Positions 1 to 9,000 are shown, counted from the first letter of the stretch. The stretch is DNA of 34,869 nt from Ruminococcus sp. Phil15 (GCA_001940995.1 MSHC01000026.1:1-34869), one strand, 5' to 3'. Numbers and translations are program-made. The notes: generated from the sequence alone by a model not told the origin.

Positions 1-1
1 C

Positions 2-190
2 TACTTCAGAACAACTGACGTAACCGGCGTTATCACACTTCCTGCTGATAAGGAAATGTGTCTGCCTGGCGATAACGTTGAAATGGACGTTGAGCTCATT
101 CAGCCAATCGCTATCGAAGAAGGACTTCGTTTCGCTATCCGTGAGGGTGGTAGAACAGTAGGTTCCGGCGTTGTAGTTGCTATTAACTAA
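2..190 (+). CDS. tuf: Elongation factor Tu, C-terminal fragment
   Basis: The gene enters from the left edge of the window, so only the last 62 codons and the stop are seen. The translated end matches the third beta-barrel domain of EF-Tu: it contains [12 protein letters not shown], then [16 protein letters not shown] and a short Ile-Asn tail. EF-Tu brings aminoacyl-tRNA to the ribosome as a GTP complex. The GTPase domain lies outside the window. A strong hairpin terminator follows 28 bases after the stop, so tuf is the last gene of its operon. Confidence 0.97.
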   Translation, partial: YFRTTDVTGVITLPADKEMCLPGDNVEMDVELIQPIAIEEGLRFAIREGGRTVGSGVVVAIN

Positions 191-218
191 TTTGTAGCTT
201 ACAATTTATAGCCATAAT

Positions 219-254
219 AAAAGCAGTACGCAATTTGCGTACTGCTTTTTGTTT
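219..254 (+). terminator. Rho-independent terminator after tuf
   Basis: A near-perfect inverted repeat (arms at 219-232 and 236-249, core AGCAGTACGCA / TGCGTACTGCT) has a 3-base loop and runs into a T-rich tail. The A-rich left arm means it could also stop transcription coming from the minus strand. Confidence 0.9.
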
Positions 255-256
255 TG

Positions 257-583
257 TTATTCCGCCGATGAGCATATCTTATTGCTTTTCAAATGTATAT
301 CATTCAGTAAGATAGGCGTTTCTTCTTCGTCATCTTCGCCTTTCCCAAAAACAATAAACCGTATTTTTGAAGATTGCAGAGCGTAGCCTTTGTTCTTCAG
401 TTTAGCTAGTGTTTCAATAAAGGCTCTTGAGAACTTTGCAGCACTAACATCTCTGCCATTTAGTTCTGCCGTTAGATATACATCATCAAATTTCCGAGCC
501 GTAGAACGAACGCACGAAATAAAGGAAATTTGTGAGGGATAGTTGATTGCTGCGAATAAAATCTGTATAATATATGTAGACAA
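257..583 (-). pseudogene. Possible gene remnant or hypothetical protein (108 codons, no ATG)
   Basis: This open frame has a plausible protein-like second half: hydrophobic and charged residues alternate, there is an acidic patch (GEDDEEE), and it ends just before the terminator at 219-254, which could serve it. Against it, the only start in frame at the 5' end is a TTG with no Shine-Dalgarno sequence, no ATG occurs anywhere inside, and its upstream end abuts the promoter of the divergent response regulator gene. I do not recognise a family. It may be the 3' remnant of a longer lost gene or a chance ORF. Confidence 0.3.
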
Positions 584-591
584 AAAACTTT

Positions 592-623
592 CTAAGCTAC
601 GACTAAGCTACGGGATTTATAAT
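592..623 (+). promoter_or_regulatory. Activator-type promoter of the first two-component system, with CTAAG direct repeat
   Basis: CTAAG occurs at 592-596 and again at 603-607, exactly 11 bp apart, which is one helical turn and typical of OmpR/PhoB-family binding sites. A perfect -10 box TATAAT sits at 618-623. The -35 position (about 595-600) has no match to TTGACA, so the repeats overlap the place where -35 should be. The same arrangement with the same spacing occurs at 2605-2636. The likely binder is the response regulator encoded at 649-1320 (inference). Confidence 0.7.
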
Positions 624-648
624 ATTGAATTGATTGGAGTGACGTGTC

Positions 649-1320
649 ATGAAGCTGTTGTACGCAGAGGACGAGATAAGTATGTCGGAAGCCGTAGTCG
701 ATATTCTGACCTATCATAAATACATAGTCGACGCCGTTTGCGACGGAGAAGAAGCCCTCAATTATGCCTTAGCTGAACAGTACGATGGCATCATTTTAGA
801 TATTATGATGCCAAAGAAAAACGGTATTGAGGTGCTTAAAACGCTTAGGCAGAAAGGAGTCAACACTCCGGTGTTGCTACTCACAGCCAAGGCGGAGATT
901 GAAGACAGAATTGCAGGCCTTGATATGGGTGCTGACGATTATCTCCCGAAGCCGTTTGCTATGGGAGAGTTTCTCGCCCGTGTCCGTGCAATGCTGCGCC
1001 GCAAAGAAACTTTTACGCCTAACATTATAAAATGCGGAAACATATCTCTCAATTTGCAAAGCTATGAGCTTTCAAACGGCAATCAAAGCTTTGTCCTGCC
1101 TAAGCTGGAGTATCAGCTGATGGAAATACTTATGCTCAATCAGGGCATTTACTTGTCGAGCGAGGATTTGCTTGTTAAAGTGTGGGGGTATGATACAGAT
1201 GCCGGACTGGGAACTGTCTGGGTATACATTTCATATCTGCGAAAACGTCTGACAGCGCTTAACGCTAATGTTGCCATTGCCGCTAAACGCAACGTAGGAT
1301 ATACGCTTGAGGTGGTATGA
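649..1320 (+). CDS. OmpR-family response regulator
   Basis: A 223-residue cytoplasmic transcription factor. The N-terminal receiver domain (about 1-118) shows the acidic pocket E7-D8-E9, the phospho-acceptor D51 in LDIMMP, the switch T79 and the invariant K101 in PKPF. The C-terminal half (about 128-222) is a winged-helix DNA-binding domain, with the typical VWGYD and VWVYISYLRKRL segments. The ATG is preceded by GGAG. Its stop overlaps the start of the histidine kinase gene, so the two are co-translated and form a cognate pair. The promoter carries a tandem repeat shared with the VTC/CotH operon, which suggests autoregulation and control of that operon. The inducing signal is unknown. Confidence 0.95.
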   Translation: MKLLYAEDEISMSEAVVDILTYHKYIVDAVCDGEEALNYALAEQYDGIILDIMMPKKNGIEVLKTLRQKGVNTPVLLLTAKAEIEDRIAGLDMGADDYLPKPFAMGEFLARVRAMLRRKETFTPNIIKCGNISLNLQSYELSNGNQSFVLPKLEYQLMEILMLNQGIYLSSEDLLVKVWGYDTDAGLGTVWVYISYLRKRLTALNANVAIAAKRNVGYTLEVV

Positions 1321-2558
1321 TGATTAAAACTTTGCAGAAAAAATTTATAGTAACGGCAATGACGGCAATTTCCGTGCTTCTGATTTTGTTGCTTGGAGCG
1401 ATTAACATTGTCAACATCGTGTCAGTCGGGAAACAAATTGACGCAAAGCTTGAAATGATTTCCCAAAATGAGGGAGATCCCAATAATATACCGATGACGC
1501 CGGGAGATATGCCGCCTAAGAAGCCGTATGGGAAGAAAAACGATTATGATACCTTTATGTCCTCGAATTTTTTTGTTGTTCGGTTTGATAAAAGCGGAGA
1601 TGCAGTCTATACAGATGTTAGCAGAATATCCTCAGTCAGCGAGCAGAAAGCGAAAGATCTGGCGGAAAAAGTTTATAGCCAAAACGACTGTTCGGGCAGA
1701 ATTGACAGCTTTGAGTATATGGTTAGTGACAGCCGTATGGGATTTGGCAAGGTCGTCGTGTTTCTTGACACCTCCGGCGATATATATTCCTATATCAGAG
1801 TATTGGCTATTTCTGCCGCTATCGGTATTGCCTGCTGGCTTTTAATGCTCCTGTTTGTTGTTTTGCTTTCCAAACGTGCCATTCGACCCATCGCAGAAAA
1901 TATGGAAAAGCAAAAGCAGTTTGTCACCAACGCCGGTCACGAAATCAAAACGCCTATTGCCATTATTCAGTCAAATACGGAAGCCATGGAGCTTTATAAC
2001 GGCGAAAACAAGTGGAGCAAGAATATCAAGGAGCAAACTGTCAGACTGAATGAATTAATGAAAAACCTGCTTGCTCTTGCTCGTATGGACGAAAGCGGCG
2101 AGAATTTGGTCTTGTCCGACTGTCCGCTGAGCCGACTGCTTGCAGATAATATCGAGTGTTTTAAAGAAGCATCACAGCTTCGGAAAATAAAGCTTGAAAC
2201 CGATATTCAGCCACATATTTCTCTCCGAGCAAACATGGAGCATATCACTCAGCTTGTTTCGGCGCTGATGGACAATGCTGTGAAATATACCAACGAAGGC
2301 GGAAGCATATTTGTGTCCCTCGAGAAAAACGATAAGCAAATAAAAATGCAGTTTAAGAACACCTGCCGACAGCTTCCGACTGTTTCTCCCGAAAAGCTTT
2401 TCGACCGATTCTACCGTGCCGATGAAGCACGAACGCAGAAAAGCGGCGGCTATGGAATCGGCTTGTCGGTGGTGCAGTCTATTGTAAAAGCTTATAAAGG
2501 CAAAATCTCCGCAGAATATGAAAAAGACAATACAATAATCTTTACGGTTCGTTTTTAG
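1317..2558 (+). CDS. Membrane sensor histidine kinase, partner of the regulator at 649-1320
   Basis: A 413-residue sensor kinase. Membrane segments lie at about 11-35 and 162-185 and enclose an extracellular loop of about 125 residues with a Pro/Lys-rich stretch near 60-75. No HAMP or PAS domain is evident. The dimerisation/phosphotransfer helix has H208 in AGHEIKTP. The ATPase domain has the N-box with N320 (LMDNAVKY), an F-box (LFDRFYRAD, 361-369) and the G2 loop (GGYGIGLS, 377-384). The usual G1 motif (DxGxG) is not recognisable; the matching place reads FKNTC. ATG codons at 1317 and 1320 both overlap the TGA of the regulator. A terminator follows 12 bases after the stop, so the kinase gene ends this transcription unit. 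Confidence 0.95.
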   Translation: MMIKTLQKKFIVTAMTAISVLLILLLGAINIVNIVSVGKQIDAKLEMISQNEGDPNNIPMTPGDMPPKKPYGKKNDYDTFMSSNFFVVRFDKSGDAVYTDVSRISSVSEQKAKDLAEKVYSQNDCSGRIDSFEYMVSDSRMGFGKVVVFLDTSGDIYSYIRVLAISAAIGIACWLLMLLFVVLLSKRAIRPIAENMEKQKQFVTNAGHEIKTPIAIIQSNTEAMELYNGENKWSKNIKEQTVRLNELMKNLLALARMDESGENLVLSDCPLSRLLADNIECFKEASQLRKIKLETDIQPHISLRANMEHITQLVSALMDNAVKYTNEGGSIFVSLEKNDKQIKMQFKNTCRQLPTVSPEKLFDRFYRADEARTQKSGGYGIGLSVVQSIVKAYKGKISAEYEKDNTIIFTVRF

Positions 2559-2570
2559 AGCCTGATAATC

Positions 2571-2604
2571 AAGTCCCACAGTATTTTATACTGCGGGACT
2601 TTTT
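2571..2604 (+). terminator. Terminator after the first two-component operon
   Basis: The arms AAGTCCCACAGTAT and ATACTGCGGGACTT (one mismatch, 3-base loop) are followed by a run of T. The last T residues touch the first CTAAG element of the next promoter, so one operon ends exactly where the control region of the next begins. Confidence 0.85.
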
Positions 2605-2636
2605 CTAAGTCTGAACTAAGGTTGCGGAATTATAAT
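2605..2636 (+). promoter_or_regulatory. Promoter of the VTC-DUF4956-CotH operon, with CTAAG direct repeat
   Basis: CTAAG stands at 2605-2609 and 2616-2620, 11 bp apart, and TATAAT at 2631-2636. The second CTAAG begins 15 bp before TATAAT, the same distance as in the promoter at 592-623. The -35 region (2608-2613) has no consensus match. This points to a shared activator, most simply the response regulator encoded just upstream. Confidence 0.7.
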
Positions 2637-2668
2637 GATAATATAAGATTAGGAAAGGAGACGATTTT

Positions 2669-3340
2669 ATGCACTTTCGACACGAGTGGAAGCACGAAAT
2701 CTCTTATGTCGATATGTTATCGCTTCGCAGTCGGCTGTCTGCCGTTATGCAGCAGGATAGTCACGTCGTAAACGGCAGATATAAAGTCAGGAGCCTGTAT
2801 TTCGATAATTTTCGGGATAAAGCATTGCTCGAAAAAGTCAGCGGCGTAAATGCAAGGGAGAAATTCCGTATCCGATATTATAATGATGACCTGTCTTACA
2901 TTTTGCTTGAAAAGAAAAGCAAGGTAAACGGGCTGTGCAGTAAGGAACAAGCGGTAATTACGTTAGAAGAAGCTCGGTTTATTGCAGAAAAGGGTATTGA
3001 GAGCCTTTCCAAAAGCGAAAAGCCGCTTGTGAAAGAGCTTTGTTACAAAATTCAGACCGAGGGACTCAGACCGAAAACAATCGTTGACTATATAAGAGAG
3101 CCGTTTGTATATGCTCCCAGTAATGTCAGAGTTACCATTGATTACGACATACGAACCGGACTTCTCGGAACGGATTTTCTAAGTCCCGATTGCGTAACGG
3201 TTCCGGCAGGAAACGCCCCTATAATTCTGGAAGTAAAGTGGGACGAATTTTTGCCGTCAGTGATTCGTGACGCGGTACAGGTTCAGGGTACTCATACCTC
3301 GGCATTTTCAAAATATGCCGCCTGCCGTATCTACGGATAA
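2669..3340 (+). CDS. VTC-domain protein, polyphosphate polymerase-like
   Basis: A 223-residue soluble protein made of a single VTC domain, the tunnel-shaped fold in which yeast Vtc4 makes polyphosphate from ATP. Expected tunnel features are visible: RHEWKHE at 4-10, R41 in VRSLYFDN, EKFRIRYY at 64-71, the basic strand ILLEKKSK at 78-85, VRVTIDYD at 153-160, and LEVKWD at 187-192, whose glutamate is a likely metal ligand. AAAGGAG precedes the ATG. It is the first gene of a three-gene operon with DUF4956 and CotH genes; these three families often occur together in Gram-positive genomes. Catalytic activity in this protein is inferred from the fold, and the substrate is not proven. Confidence 0.9.
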   Translation: MHFRHEWKHEISYVDMLSLRSRLSAVMQQDSHVVNGRYKVRSLYFDNFRDKALLEKVSGVNAREKFRIRYYNDDLSYILLEKKSKVNGLCSKEQAVITLEEARFIAEKGIESLSKSEKPLVKELCYKIQTEGLRPKTIVDYIREPFVYAPSNVRVTIDYDIRTGLLGTDFLSPDCVTVPAGNAPIILEVKWDEFLPSVIRDAVQVQGTHTSAFSKYAACRIYG

Positions 3341-3365
3341 AACAATTTTAGAGGAGATAATTATT

Positions 3366-4037
3366 ATGAGTTTTCAAGACATTTTCAAGTCAGGCTTTTT
3401 GGAAAATATAGCAAGCGTTTCCCTGATTGATATGGGAATATCTTTGGCTTTGGCATTCGGCATAGGGCTGTTTATCTTTTTGATCTATAAAAAGACATTT
3501 TCAGGCGTTATGTATTCCTCGTCTTTCGGAGTTACTTTGGTTGCCCTTACGATGATTTCAACCCTCGTTATACTCGCTGTAACCTCCAATGTGGTTTTGT
3601 CGCTGGGTATGGTCGGCGCATTGTCTATCGTTCGTTTTCGTACCGCTATCAAAGAGCCGCTTGATATTGCATTCCTCTTTTGGTCGATTGCAGTCGGCAT
3701 CGTCCTTGCGGCAGGTATGATACCTCTTGCCGTGTTCGGAAGCGTGTTTATCGGTGTCGTGCTCTTGATATTTGCCAACAGGAAAGCCCACTATAATCCT
3801 TATATCGTTGTGATTTGCTTTGAAAATCACAACAGCGAGGCTGCCGCTATGGACTTTCTGAAGAAGCAGGTGAAATGCTGCGTTGTAAAAAGCAAGACAG
3901 CCCGAAAGGGAGCTGTTGAAATTAATGCGGAGGTTCGTATGAAGGAGGATAACACCGATTTCATCAATATACTCTCCGAAATGAAGGGCGTAAGCAGCGC
4001 AGTAATTGTAAGCTATAACGGCGATTATATGGGCTAA
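3366..4037 (+). CDS. DUF4956 family membrane protein
   Basis: A 223-residue protein. The start at 3366 is chosen because GAGGAG lies nine bases upstream and because an earlier start would overlap the VTC gene by about 70 bases. Three to four membrane segments are seen (about 20-41, 48-82, 94-134), with the family's conserved core GMVGALSIVRFRTAIKEP around 79-96. The C-terminal third (about 140-223) is soluble and of mixed alpha/beta character, and is probably cytoplasmic. The function of DUF4956 is not known. Its place between VTC and CotH genes suggests it anchors or assists the VTC enzyme at the membrane, possibly in export of its product; that is inference. Confidence 0.9.
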   Translation: MSFQDIFKSGFLENIASVSLIDMGISLALAFGIGLFIFLIYKKTFSGVMYSSSFGVTLVALTMISTLVILAVTSNVVLSLGMVGALSIVRFRTAIKEPLDIAFLFWSIAVGIVLAAGMIPLAVFGSVFIGVVLLIFANRKAHYNPYIVVICFENHNSEAAAMDFLKKQVKCCVVKSKTARKGAVEINAEVRMKEDNTDFINILSEMKGVSSAVIVSYNGDYMG

Positions 4038-4041
4038 TGCT

Positions 4042-5955
4042 ATGGCAACACATAAATATTTCGATAGAATTTGCTGTGTAATTATCGCATTGACGCTTGT
4101 GCTGACAGTGTTGTTTATGAACGCCGAAAGCTTTGGGGTTCATAAGGTTGCTTCCGCCCCCGGATATGAAACCCGACTGTTTGACACGTCGAAGGTGCAT
4201 ACCGTCAATATCATAATGAATGATTGGGATGAATTTATAGAATCCTGCACCGACGAGGAATATGCTGAATGCTCGGTTGTAATTGATAACGAAGCGTATA
4301 AAAATGTAGCGATCAGGGCAAAAGGCAACACCTCGCTGTCCAATGTTCAAAGCTACGGCAATGACCGTTACAGCTTTAAAATCGAGTTTGACCATTACGA
4401 CAGCACTAAAACATATTACGGTCTTGATAAGCTAAGCCTTAATAATATCATACAGGATAACACCTACATGAAGGATTATCTAACCTATCAGATGATGGGG
4501 TATTTCGGCGTAAGCGCCCCGCTTTGCAGCTATGTTCAGATTTTTGTCAACGGCGAGGAATGGGGTTTGTATCTTGCGGTTGAGGGCGTGGAGGATTCCT
4601 TCCTTTCGAGAAATTACGGTAACGACTGCGGCGAGCTTTACAAACCCGACAGTATGAGTATGGGCGGCGGCCGTGGAAACGGCGGAGAGTTTGATATGAA
4701 TGATCTGGGAAACAATCGGGATAATACAGACGAAAGCACCGATTCGTCCGCTGCTTCAAGACCTGCTATGCACAATGGCGGCGGTATGGACGCAACTGGC
4801 AGCTCCGACGTTTCGCTTGTCTATTCCGATGACGAATATTCCAGCTATTCCAATATCTTTGATAACGCCAAAACCGATATTTCAGATGCGGACAAAGACC
4901 GCTTAATTGCCTCGCTTAAAAAGCTGAATGAAAACAGCAGCATCGAGGAAGCCGTGAACGTCGATGAAGTTATACGCTATTTCGTGGTGCATAATTTCGT
5001 CTGCAACTTTGACAGCTATACAGGCTCGATGATTCATAACTACTATCTTTATGAGAAAGACGGTCAGCTTTCTATGATTCCGTGGGATTATAACCTTGCG
5101 TTCGGCGGCTTTGTGGGCGGCTCAGATGCGACAAGCCTTGTAAATTATCCTATTGACGACCCCGTATCAGGCGGCACAACCGAATCAAGACCGATGCTCT
5201 CGTGGATTTTTGAAAATGAGGAATATACAGAAGCCTATCATCAGTATTTTGCGGAATTTATTTCACAGTATTTTGACAGCGGGTATTTCGCAGAAATGAT
5301 AGACGGCGTGAAAGAAATGATTTCTCCCTACGTCGAGAGCGACCCCACAAAATTCTGTACTTACGAGGAATTTGAAAAAGGGATTGATACGCTCAAGGAA
5401 TTTTGTCTGCTCCGTGCAGAAAGCGTAAACGCTCAGATTGACGGAACTATTTCCTCTATAGGCAGTCAGGACGGAGAAAATTTGATTGATGCTTCAGACC
5501 TCTCTGTCTCTGATATGGGTGGTATGGGAGTCGGACAAGGCGGCGGTATGGACAGACCAAATCAGAACGGTCAAGGTCAAATGTCGGGAATGGGCAATTT
5601 CGGCACAGGCGATGTGCAAAACGGTTCTTTTCCGCAGATGCCGGGGAACGGCAATCAGCTCGGAGTCGCCGCCCCGCCTGACCAAAACGAAGCACAGGGA
5701 CAGCTTCCGAACGGCGGAAACGATATGCGGCCGCCGCAAAGTGACGGAGAAATGCCAGGTATGTCGCAAGGCGGTAATATGCAGGGACTTCCGCAGGCGG
5801 ACAACGGGCAGGGAATGACCATACCCGATGACAGCGGCGAAAAAACGGGAAATCAGAGGAAAACTAATTCTAATGCCTATATATTTTGGGGAGTTTGCGC
5901 TGTGGTTTTGCTTGCAGGATTGCTTTTCGCTGTATTTTTTAAAAAGAGGGTTTAG
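4042..5955 (+). CDS. CotH-kinase family protein, exported and membrane-anchored
   Basis: A 637-residue protein starting four bases after the DUF4956 stop with little Shine-Dalgarno sequence, so translation is probably coupled. Residues about 9-27 form an N-terminal signal or anchor helix without a lipobox. The CotH kinase region spans about 50-470 with RAKGNTSL, the Tyr-rich segment around KDYLTYQMMGYFG, GLYLAVEGVEDSFL and the signature MIPWDYNLAFGG. Two low-complexity stretches stand out: a Gly/Asp/Ser-rich insert near 205-262 and a Gly/Met/Gln/Asn-rich tail near 485-605. A final membrane helix (about 612-634) ends in KKRV, so the protein should face outwards, tethered at both ends. B. subtilis CotH is an atypical kinase that phosphorylates spore-coat proteins. 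The substrate here is unknown. It ends the operon. Confidence 0.92.
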   Translation: MATHKYFDRICCVIIALTLVLTVLFMNAESFGVHKVASAPGYETRLFDTSKVHTVNIIMNDWDEFIESCTDEEYAECSVVIDNEAYKNVAIRAKGNTSLSNVQSYGNDRYSFKIEFDHYDSTKTYYGLDKLSLNNIIQDNTYMKDYLTYQMMGYFGVSAPLCSYVQIFVNGEEWGLYLAVEGVEDSFLSRNYGNDCGELYKPDSMSMGGGRGNGGEFDMNDLGNNRDNTDESTDSSAASRPAMHNGGGMDATGSSDVSLVYSDDEYSSYSNIFDNAKTDISDADKDRLIASLKKLNENSSIEEAVNVDEVIRYFVVHNFVCNFDSYTGSMIHNYYLYEKDGQLSMIPWDYNLAFGGFVGGSDATSLVNYPIDDPVSGGTTESRPMLSWIFENEEYTEAYHQYFAEFISQYFDSGYFAEMIDGVKEMISPYVESDPTKFCTYEEFEKGIDTLKEFCLLRAESVNAQIDGTISSIGSQDGENLIDASDLSVSDMGGMGVGQGGGMDRPNQNGQGQMSGMGNFGTGDVQNGSFPQMPGNGNQLGVAAPPDQNEAQGQLPNGGNDMRPPQSDGEMPGMSQGGNMQGLPQADNGQGMTIPDDSGEKTGNQRKTNSNAYIFWGVCAVVLLAGLLFAVFFKKRV

Positions 5956-6020
5956 CAACGTGAAAGAAAGACTACCTATGCATTTAAATCCCGGAAGATT
6001 ATATTTTGGATAAAAGTAAA

Positions 6021-6062
6021 GACAGCACAGAAAGCATTTTTTGCATTCTGTGCTGTCCTTTT
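6021..6062. terminator. Bidirectional terminator between the CotH and addA genes
   Basis: The arms GACAGCACAGAA (6021-6032) and TTCTGTGCTGTC (6046-6057) are perfect. The hairpin is followed by CCTTTTAT on the plus strand, and T residues follow on the minus strand, so it can serve both converging operons. Confidence 0.85.
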
Positions 6063-6066
6063 ATAT

Positions 6067-9000
6067 CTAATTTAGCTTAATGTCAATTCCATCTGAAAGA
6101 TAGAACGAGTATATGATACAGCTCTTTATCGGTGCGTCAAGTATAAGGTCAAGCGCCGCCTTGTAAAGCAACAGCTGCATACTGTACCTCGACACAAGCT
6201 CGTCAAGATTTTCGACTCTGTCAGTCTTGTAGTCAAGCAAAATATATCCGTCGTTTTCAATGAAAAGACAGTCCGCAATACCCTGCAGCATTCCGTCAGA
6301 GTCTGCCATATCGCCAAACAGCTTGTCAGAGAGATTAAGGTCTGAAAGCTTGACCATAAACTGCTTTTCTCGGATTATCTCTTTAGATTTAAGCATTCTC
6401 TCCGCAAAGCTTCCTGAGAAGAATTTTCCTATCGCTTCCATGTAAAGACCAAGCGATTCCGCTTCCGTGAAATGACCAAGCGAAATAAGACGTTTAAGCT
6501 CATCTTCAGGGCTTTCCTTTGCCTTTGTGAAATTGCAAAGCTCCATAAACCTGTGGGTAAGAGTACCTCTCTTGGCCGCAGAGAAGCTGTCAAGCTCGTG
6601 CGAAAGCTTCGGAATCTGCGGAAAGAATAACGTCCTGCCGTCGTCGCCGTGTACGACCTCAGAAACGGATAGCTTCGCAAAGCCGTTTTTCGGCTGCGTA
6701 TATTCCTTCGACAGCAGTTCGGTAAGCTCCCTTACCTGTTCAGGGTCGCTTGTAGCTCCCGATGTGCCTTTTTTCTTAGGCAGATAGTCGCCTACGGGTG
6801 CGTTTTCGATTGCTATGTCGCAGTCCCCGTCGTCAGCGGTTATCCCATGTTCAATTTCCAGTAATTCAAGCAGCTTCTTGCCGTCCTTGTGGAAAGCCAT
6901 AGCCGACAGTATCCAGTCAAGCATACAATTAGCCATTGCTATGCAGGATACCGACAGCGACTGGGCGGCAGATGCGTTTGAGAGAATAGCCGAAGTCTTT
7001 ACGTTCGCCGCATTCTTTATATCATGGGGAACAGTTATGAAAAGCTGTTCCCTTGCCCTCGTTATCGCAACGTATAAAAGCCTTAGCTCCTCGCTCAGCG
7101 ACGAGTAGTGCAGTCTGTCCGAGATCGCCGTATGTGCGGCAGTAGGGTATTCGGCAAGATTTTCCGTGTCACGAAGCCTTATGCCAATGCCGTGATCCGT
7201 GTCAAGTAACAGCCTCTCCGAGCTGTCCTCACGGAACTTTTTCTTGAGGTTGCATAGGAATACAAACGGAAATTCAAGTCCCTTTGATTTGTGCATCGTC
7301 ATAACGTTTACAGCATTCTTTTCCTCCGTCACAACGGAAGCCTGCGAAAAGTCGTTGTCCGATGATAGCACATTGTCAAAATACCTCAGAAATCCCGTGA
7401 GTCCTCCTGCCGAATTGCTGTCATAAGCAGAAGCAAATTCAACAAGCAGCCTTAAATTTGCCTGACTCTGCGAAGCGCTTGAAAACGTGCAGGAAAGTAT
7501 GTAAAAATCCGTTTCAGAGTAGAGCCTCCGTATAAGCTGTTCAATCGTCATAGTGGACGAGAAATATCTGTAAAGCTTGATTTTCTGTGCAGCGTTACCG
7601 CACTTTTCTCTAATTTCGTCCGATATTTCATGCTCTCCCTTTGAAGCCTCCAGAATAAGCTGGTAAAGCTTGTTTTTGTATTCTGAAGAAGCCTTCAGCA
7701 AAGCTACGTCGTCATCTGTAAACATAAAAACAGGGGAGAGCAGCACCGAAAGCATCGCCATATCGTTCATAGGGTTGTCTATGACCTTCAGCAGATTTAC
7801 AATGAGCGCAACCTCTCTTGCCTTTAGATAACCCTTTATCTCCGAGCAGGAAATGTTAAGTCCAACCGCCTCAAACGCCCCCGCATACAAAAAATTCTGT
7901 GATTTCCCTCTCGACAGTATGCAGAAATCCGACGGCACACATGGGCGGTAGCTTCCTTTGTCATCCACCATAACCCCGTCGTCAAGCATCTTCCTTATTT
8001 TCTTGGCAACAGAAATATGCTCCTCGCCGTCATAAATCAGAAAGTTTGTCGGCATTTTGCTGTCATCATAAGGCGCACCGTAGGAAAGAAGCTCTCCGCC
8101 GGAGTATTCGACTTCTCCGATTTTCTCATTCATAAGCTTTCCGAAAATGAAGTTTGTGAAATCTATAATTTCCCTGCGGCTGCGGTAGTTTTTCTCCAGC
8201 ATTATCTCTCTTATCCTGTCGGCGTTTTCCGGAAGATTTGCCTGCCTGCGTGCAGAAATGAAAAGCCTCGGATTTGACTGACGGAAGCCGTAAATTGCCT
8301 GCTTTACATCGCCTACAATGAACATATTCTTTCCCTGCACGGATATGTCGTCCGTGTCGGAAATGCATTTGAATATAAGGTCCTGAAGATTGTTAGTGTC
8401 CTGGTATTCGTCAATGAGTATAGCGCCGTATTGCTTTGAAGCAACGATCTCCTCGCAAAGCTCGGTTCTTACAAGCTTTCCGTCCTCTGACCTGCATAAA
8501 AGCTCGACGGTGAAAAGCTCAACGTCTGCAAAATCAACTCCGCCACGCCTGAGCTTTTCTGCCGTTACAAGTCCTCCAAGCCTGTTTGTAAGCGTGCGCA
8601 TAAACTCAATTATTTCAGCAGACAGCTTGTGCTCCTCAAGAAGTCCGGACCTGGGCGTGCAGATTTTCTCAGAAACGCTTTGCGAAAACAGCTCCTTGTA
8701 TTCATCTCTGTACTTCGCAATAATAGGCAGGATTACGTTGTCGCCTGAGATTTGCTCGTCAGAGTCGTACTTCTTTGAATCTCTGTCGGAAACCTTTTTC
8801 TTGTTAGACGCCATTTTGTAAGAGATAAGAATCGAAACAGCCTTGTTCCAGTCGCCCGATTCAAGCGCCGCCTTTGTAAGTCCTACAATTTTTATGTCGT
8901 ATGAAATGTTTTCGTCAATATTGTGCTTTATGTAAAGCCTGTCGCAAAGTGCGAGAGCCTTTCCGAGTATTACGTTACACCTGTCAAGTGCGTCGATCGC

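Noticed and set aside
3267-3365. Longer start for the DUF4956 gene overlapping the VTC gene
   Set aside because: The extra residues do not fit the family, and GAGGAG stands just before the ATG at 3366.
4675-5830. Short repeated Gly/Met-coding motifs in the CotH gene as a DNA repeat array
   Set aside because: The repeats are irregular at the DNA level and reflect low-complexity protein, not a CRISPR or satellite array.
5494-5958. Long open frame of 154 codons opposite the CotH tail
   Set aside because: It is antisense to the low-complexity 3' part of the CotH gene, has no ribosome site and has an unlikely composition.
5960-6013. Mini-ORF of 17 codons after the CotH gene
   Set aside because: It starts with GTG without a ribosome site and lies between the stop and the terminator; nothing else supports it.
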